From: an uncultured Veillonella sp.
GTDB lineage: Bacteria; Bacillota; Negativicutes; Veillonellales; Veillonellaceae
Assembly: GCA_900552445.1 (NCBI GenBank)
Contig: URZS01000052.1
Coordinates: forward strand, 1 to 7,134
DNA: 7,134 nt
Direction of reading: 5' to 3'
Of this stretch, positions 5,836 through 7,134 are shown in pieces. The first letter of the stretch is position 1; each line of letters begins with the position of its first letter. Below the pieces are notes generated by a model, which worked only from the letters and a program-made list of their open reading frames with translations, ran no database searches and was not told the origin of the DNA. Made by a program: the position numbers and the translations under genes.

Positions 5836-5859
5836 AACGAGGTTGTTTATGGAGTTTAA
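5812..5859 (+). CDS. Possible 15-codon leader peptide ORF
   Basis: An ATG at 5812 opens a 15-codon frame (MYIGYCYSNEVVYGV) ending in TAA at 5857-5859. It is preceded by the purine-rich AGGAGAGAGAG (5791-5801), which otherwise has no gene to serve. It overlaps the first codons of the following gene in another frame, an arrangement compatible with translational coupling. It contains four tyrosines, three of them in the first seven codons, which could be chance. There is no homology or codon-bias evidence, so treat it as a candidate only. Confidence 0.25.
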   Translation: MYIGYCYSNEVVYGV

Positions 5860-6922
5860 TTGTTACGATGTCCTTGAGGTTCAGGGCAGCCGATATGTAA
5901 TAACTGAAAAAATTAAATATAATGAGATTATTCCAAAAGCTGATCAGGAACAAGCCTATAAGGCTAAGCCGTCTATGCAAAAGTCTCCTGGTGATTATTG
6001 GCATGAATATGGACTAGAGGCTGTTGAGGGAATCGATAAAATATGGTTAACCATTGAGTATAATGATAATGAATGGTGTACCGTATCTAGAACATCCTTT
6101 CATACACGGCCGGGGAAAGATTTTACATTACATCAAATCGGTTTGGAAAAGGTGGTAGCTGTAGATGGTGATAGTGGTGCGTCCGTAGGTGATCGAGCTG
6201 GATATAAGGAATATCAATTGCCCTGTGAAGGGGGCGCTAGCGTATTCTTTGAAGAAAACTGGTTCAAAGGGGAGAAAATGTTTGCCGAAGGGGCACGAGT
6301 CCCTTTGATAAATATTCGCCTCTGTAATGATGCGGCAGCTAACGCTATTCGTAAAAAGAAACGCAATCAACGCCTGAAAGAACGACTACAAGGAATTGCT
6401 ATGGCCCTTGGATGCGGCGCATTATTTATGATGTGCCTTGTTAGCTGGGATTCTGATCTTTCTTGGCATAGTATACGTGGTACCTTTGGATTCCCTTATA
6501 CTGCAAAGGAGCATATGCATGATACATCCGTCTATTATACTAAGACGGATTCAGATAATGAATATGTATATACTTCTAGTTTGGATCCTGTGAGTACCGC
6601 CTTAGATTTAATTGAATCTTTGGACGGGGATATTAAAAATGAAGGTGAGAGCTTACAAGAAGGTCGTGAAGTCATTGTATTCTATGATGCTAAGTCTGCC
6701 TATATTATCACTAACGTAGATGGGCAAACCCGGGTTAAGGTGTGTGAACCAGGAAAGTTGACGCCAGACGAGCAGGAGCTCATTAATAGTACAATGAAAA
6801 AGACACATATGCTTGATTCTTATGCCTATATGGTTCGTCAACGAGATAGTGGGGGGCGCGAGAAATTCCTTAATATACACAATCTTAATGAAGCTGATAA
6901 GGCTTATATGTTTAACCGTTGA
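5849..6922 (+). CDS. Single-pass membrane protein with DUF4178-like N-terminal region
   Basis: The function is unknown. I choose the ATG at 5849 (357 residues) because ACGAGG (5837-5842) lies 6 nt upstream; the TTG at 5843 would directly abut that site. The N-terminal half (about 8-155) is beta-rich. It includes SRYVITEKIKYNE (14-26), GDYWHEYGLE (48-57) and IWLTIEYNDNEWCTVS (65-80), a pattern like DUF4178 (short strands, a W-x-E-Y motif, then WL and W). A basic stretch RKKKRNQRLKERL (168-180) precedes one membrane helix (about 182-200), so by the positive-inside rule the N-terminal part is cytoplasmic and the C-terminal 155 residues are outside. The outer part includes REVIVFYDAKSAYIITNVDG (273-292). 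A DUF350-like gene follows 36 bp on; the two families tend to co-occur. The DUF4178 call is by eye. Confidence 0.65.
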   Translation: MEFNCYDVLEVQGSRYVITEKIKYNEIIPKADQEQAYKAKPSMQKSPGDYWHEYGLEAVEGIDKIWLTIEYNDNEWCTVSRTSFHTRPGKDFTLHQIGLEKVVAVDGDSGASVGDRAGYKEYQLPCEGGASVFFEENWFKGEKMFAEGARVPLINIRLCNDAAANAIRKKKRNQRLKERLQGIAMALGCGALFMMCLVSWDSDLSWHSIRGTFGFPYTAKEHMHDTSVYYTKTDSDNEYVYTSSLDPVSTALDLIESLDGDIKNEGESLQEGREVIVFYDAKSAYIITNVDGQTRVKVCEPGKLTPDEQELINSTMKKTHMLDSYAYMVRQRDSGGREKFLNIHNLNEADKAYMFNR

Positions 6923-6945
6923 CTATGAATATAAAGGAACAATCT

Positions 6946-6953
6946 TAGGAGGT
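6946..6953 (+). promoter_or_regulatory. Ribosome binding site of the DUF350-like gene
   Basis: TAGGAGGT is 5 nt before the ATG at 6959 and fixes that start codon. It is much stronger than the site of the gene before it, suggesting that the membrane partner is made in larger amounts. Confidence 0.75.
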
Positions 6954-6958
6954 TTATC

Positions 6959-7134
6959 ATGATTTTTATTCCGGATGTATTATTGACGATTTTTTATGCT
7001 TGTTTTGGAATTTTCTTAATGTTAACTGCCAACACTATTATTGATTTCTTTGTACCAGGTAAATTTAGTGAAGAAATTAAACGTGGTAACTGTGCTGTAG
7101 CCTGGCTATCTGCAGGTTCCTTTATCGGTATTGG
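6959..7134 (+). CDS. DUF350-like (YjfL-type) inner membrane protein, N-terminal part only
   Basis: Fifty-eight codons are visible before the window ends. A first hydrophobic segment covers about residues 7-32 (VLLTIFYACFGIFLML and onward). It is followed by FVPGKFSEEIKRGNCAVAWLSAGSFIGIG (31-59), a short charged loop EEIKRGN leading into a second hydrophobic segment. The E-I-x-x-G-N-x-A-x-A loop followed by a Gly-rich helix is the repeat pattern of DUF350/YjfL proteins, small multi-pass membrane proteins of unknown function. In E. coli, yjfL lies in an operon with a PspA-like gene (yjfJ), a DUF2491 gene (yjfK) and a glutathionylspermidine-synthase-like gene (yjfC). The previous gene may play the yjfK-like role. 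No frameshift is seen in the available part. Confidence 0.7.
   Translation, partial: MIFIPDVLLTIFYACFGIFLMLTANTIIDFFVPGKFSEEIKRGNCAVAWLSAGSFIGI

Noticed and set aside
5843..5848. TTG at 5843 as start of the DUF4178-like gene
   Set aside because: It directly abuts the ACGAGG ribosome binding site with no spacing, whereas the ATG at 5849 is 6 nt away.
6128..6880. Minus-strand frames within the DUF4178-like gene
   Set aside because: They overlap a long plus-strand gene with a plausible ribosome binding site and membrane topology; nothing supports the reverse frames.

Overview
The window looks like chromosomal DNA of an AT-rich, low-GC member of the Firmicutes lineage. Its backbone has the Bacillus-type order ylxM-ffh-rpsP-khpA(ylqC)-ylqD-rimM-trmD, with strong AGGAGG-type ribosome binding sites. 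Base composition, protein character and the accessory genes make a Veillonella-like Negativicute my best guess. That assignment is inference; I could not run a search.

Layout. At the left edge, on the minus strand, is the N-terminal 272 residues of an RclA-like FAD/pyridine-nucleotide disulfide oxidoreductase, cut by the window edge. A 185-bp divergent intergenic region follows. It holds an extended -10 promoter for the oxidoreductase, a TTGACA promoter for the rightward operon, and an inverted repeat covering that promoter's -35 box. The rightward block is ylxM and ffh (overlapping), a hairpin-containing gap, then rpsP, khpA, ylqD and rimM. It ends in a Rho-independent terminator folded from the last codons of rimM; the rimM stop codon lies in its loop. 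trmD comes next, after an AT-rich spacer with a probable promoter of its own. It overlaps (ATGA) a TIP30-like NAD(P)-binding SDR gene that sits where rplS is found in the Bacillus order.

After a 76-bp leader containing a possible 15-codon ORF, the last part holds a single-pass membrane protein with a DUF4178-like cytoplasmic region. The start of a DUF350-like multi-pass membrane protein follows and runs off the window.

How they work together. ylxM/ffh serve co-translational membrane targeting (SRP). rpsP, khpA, rimM and trmD serve 30S assembly, RNA binding and tRNA m1G37 modification. The housekeeping part is conventional. The less explored parts are the DUF4178/DUF350 membrane pair, the divergent regulatory region, and the break that separates trmD-SDR from the upstream operon. 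I see no rRNA, tRNA, CRISPR array, insertion sequence or prophage gene.
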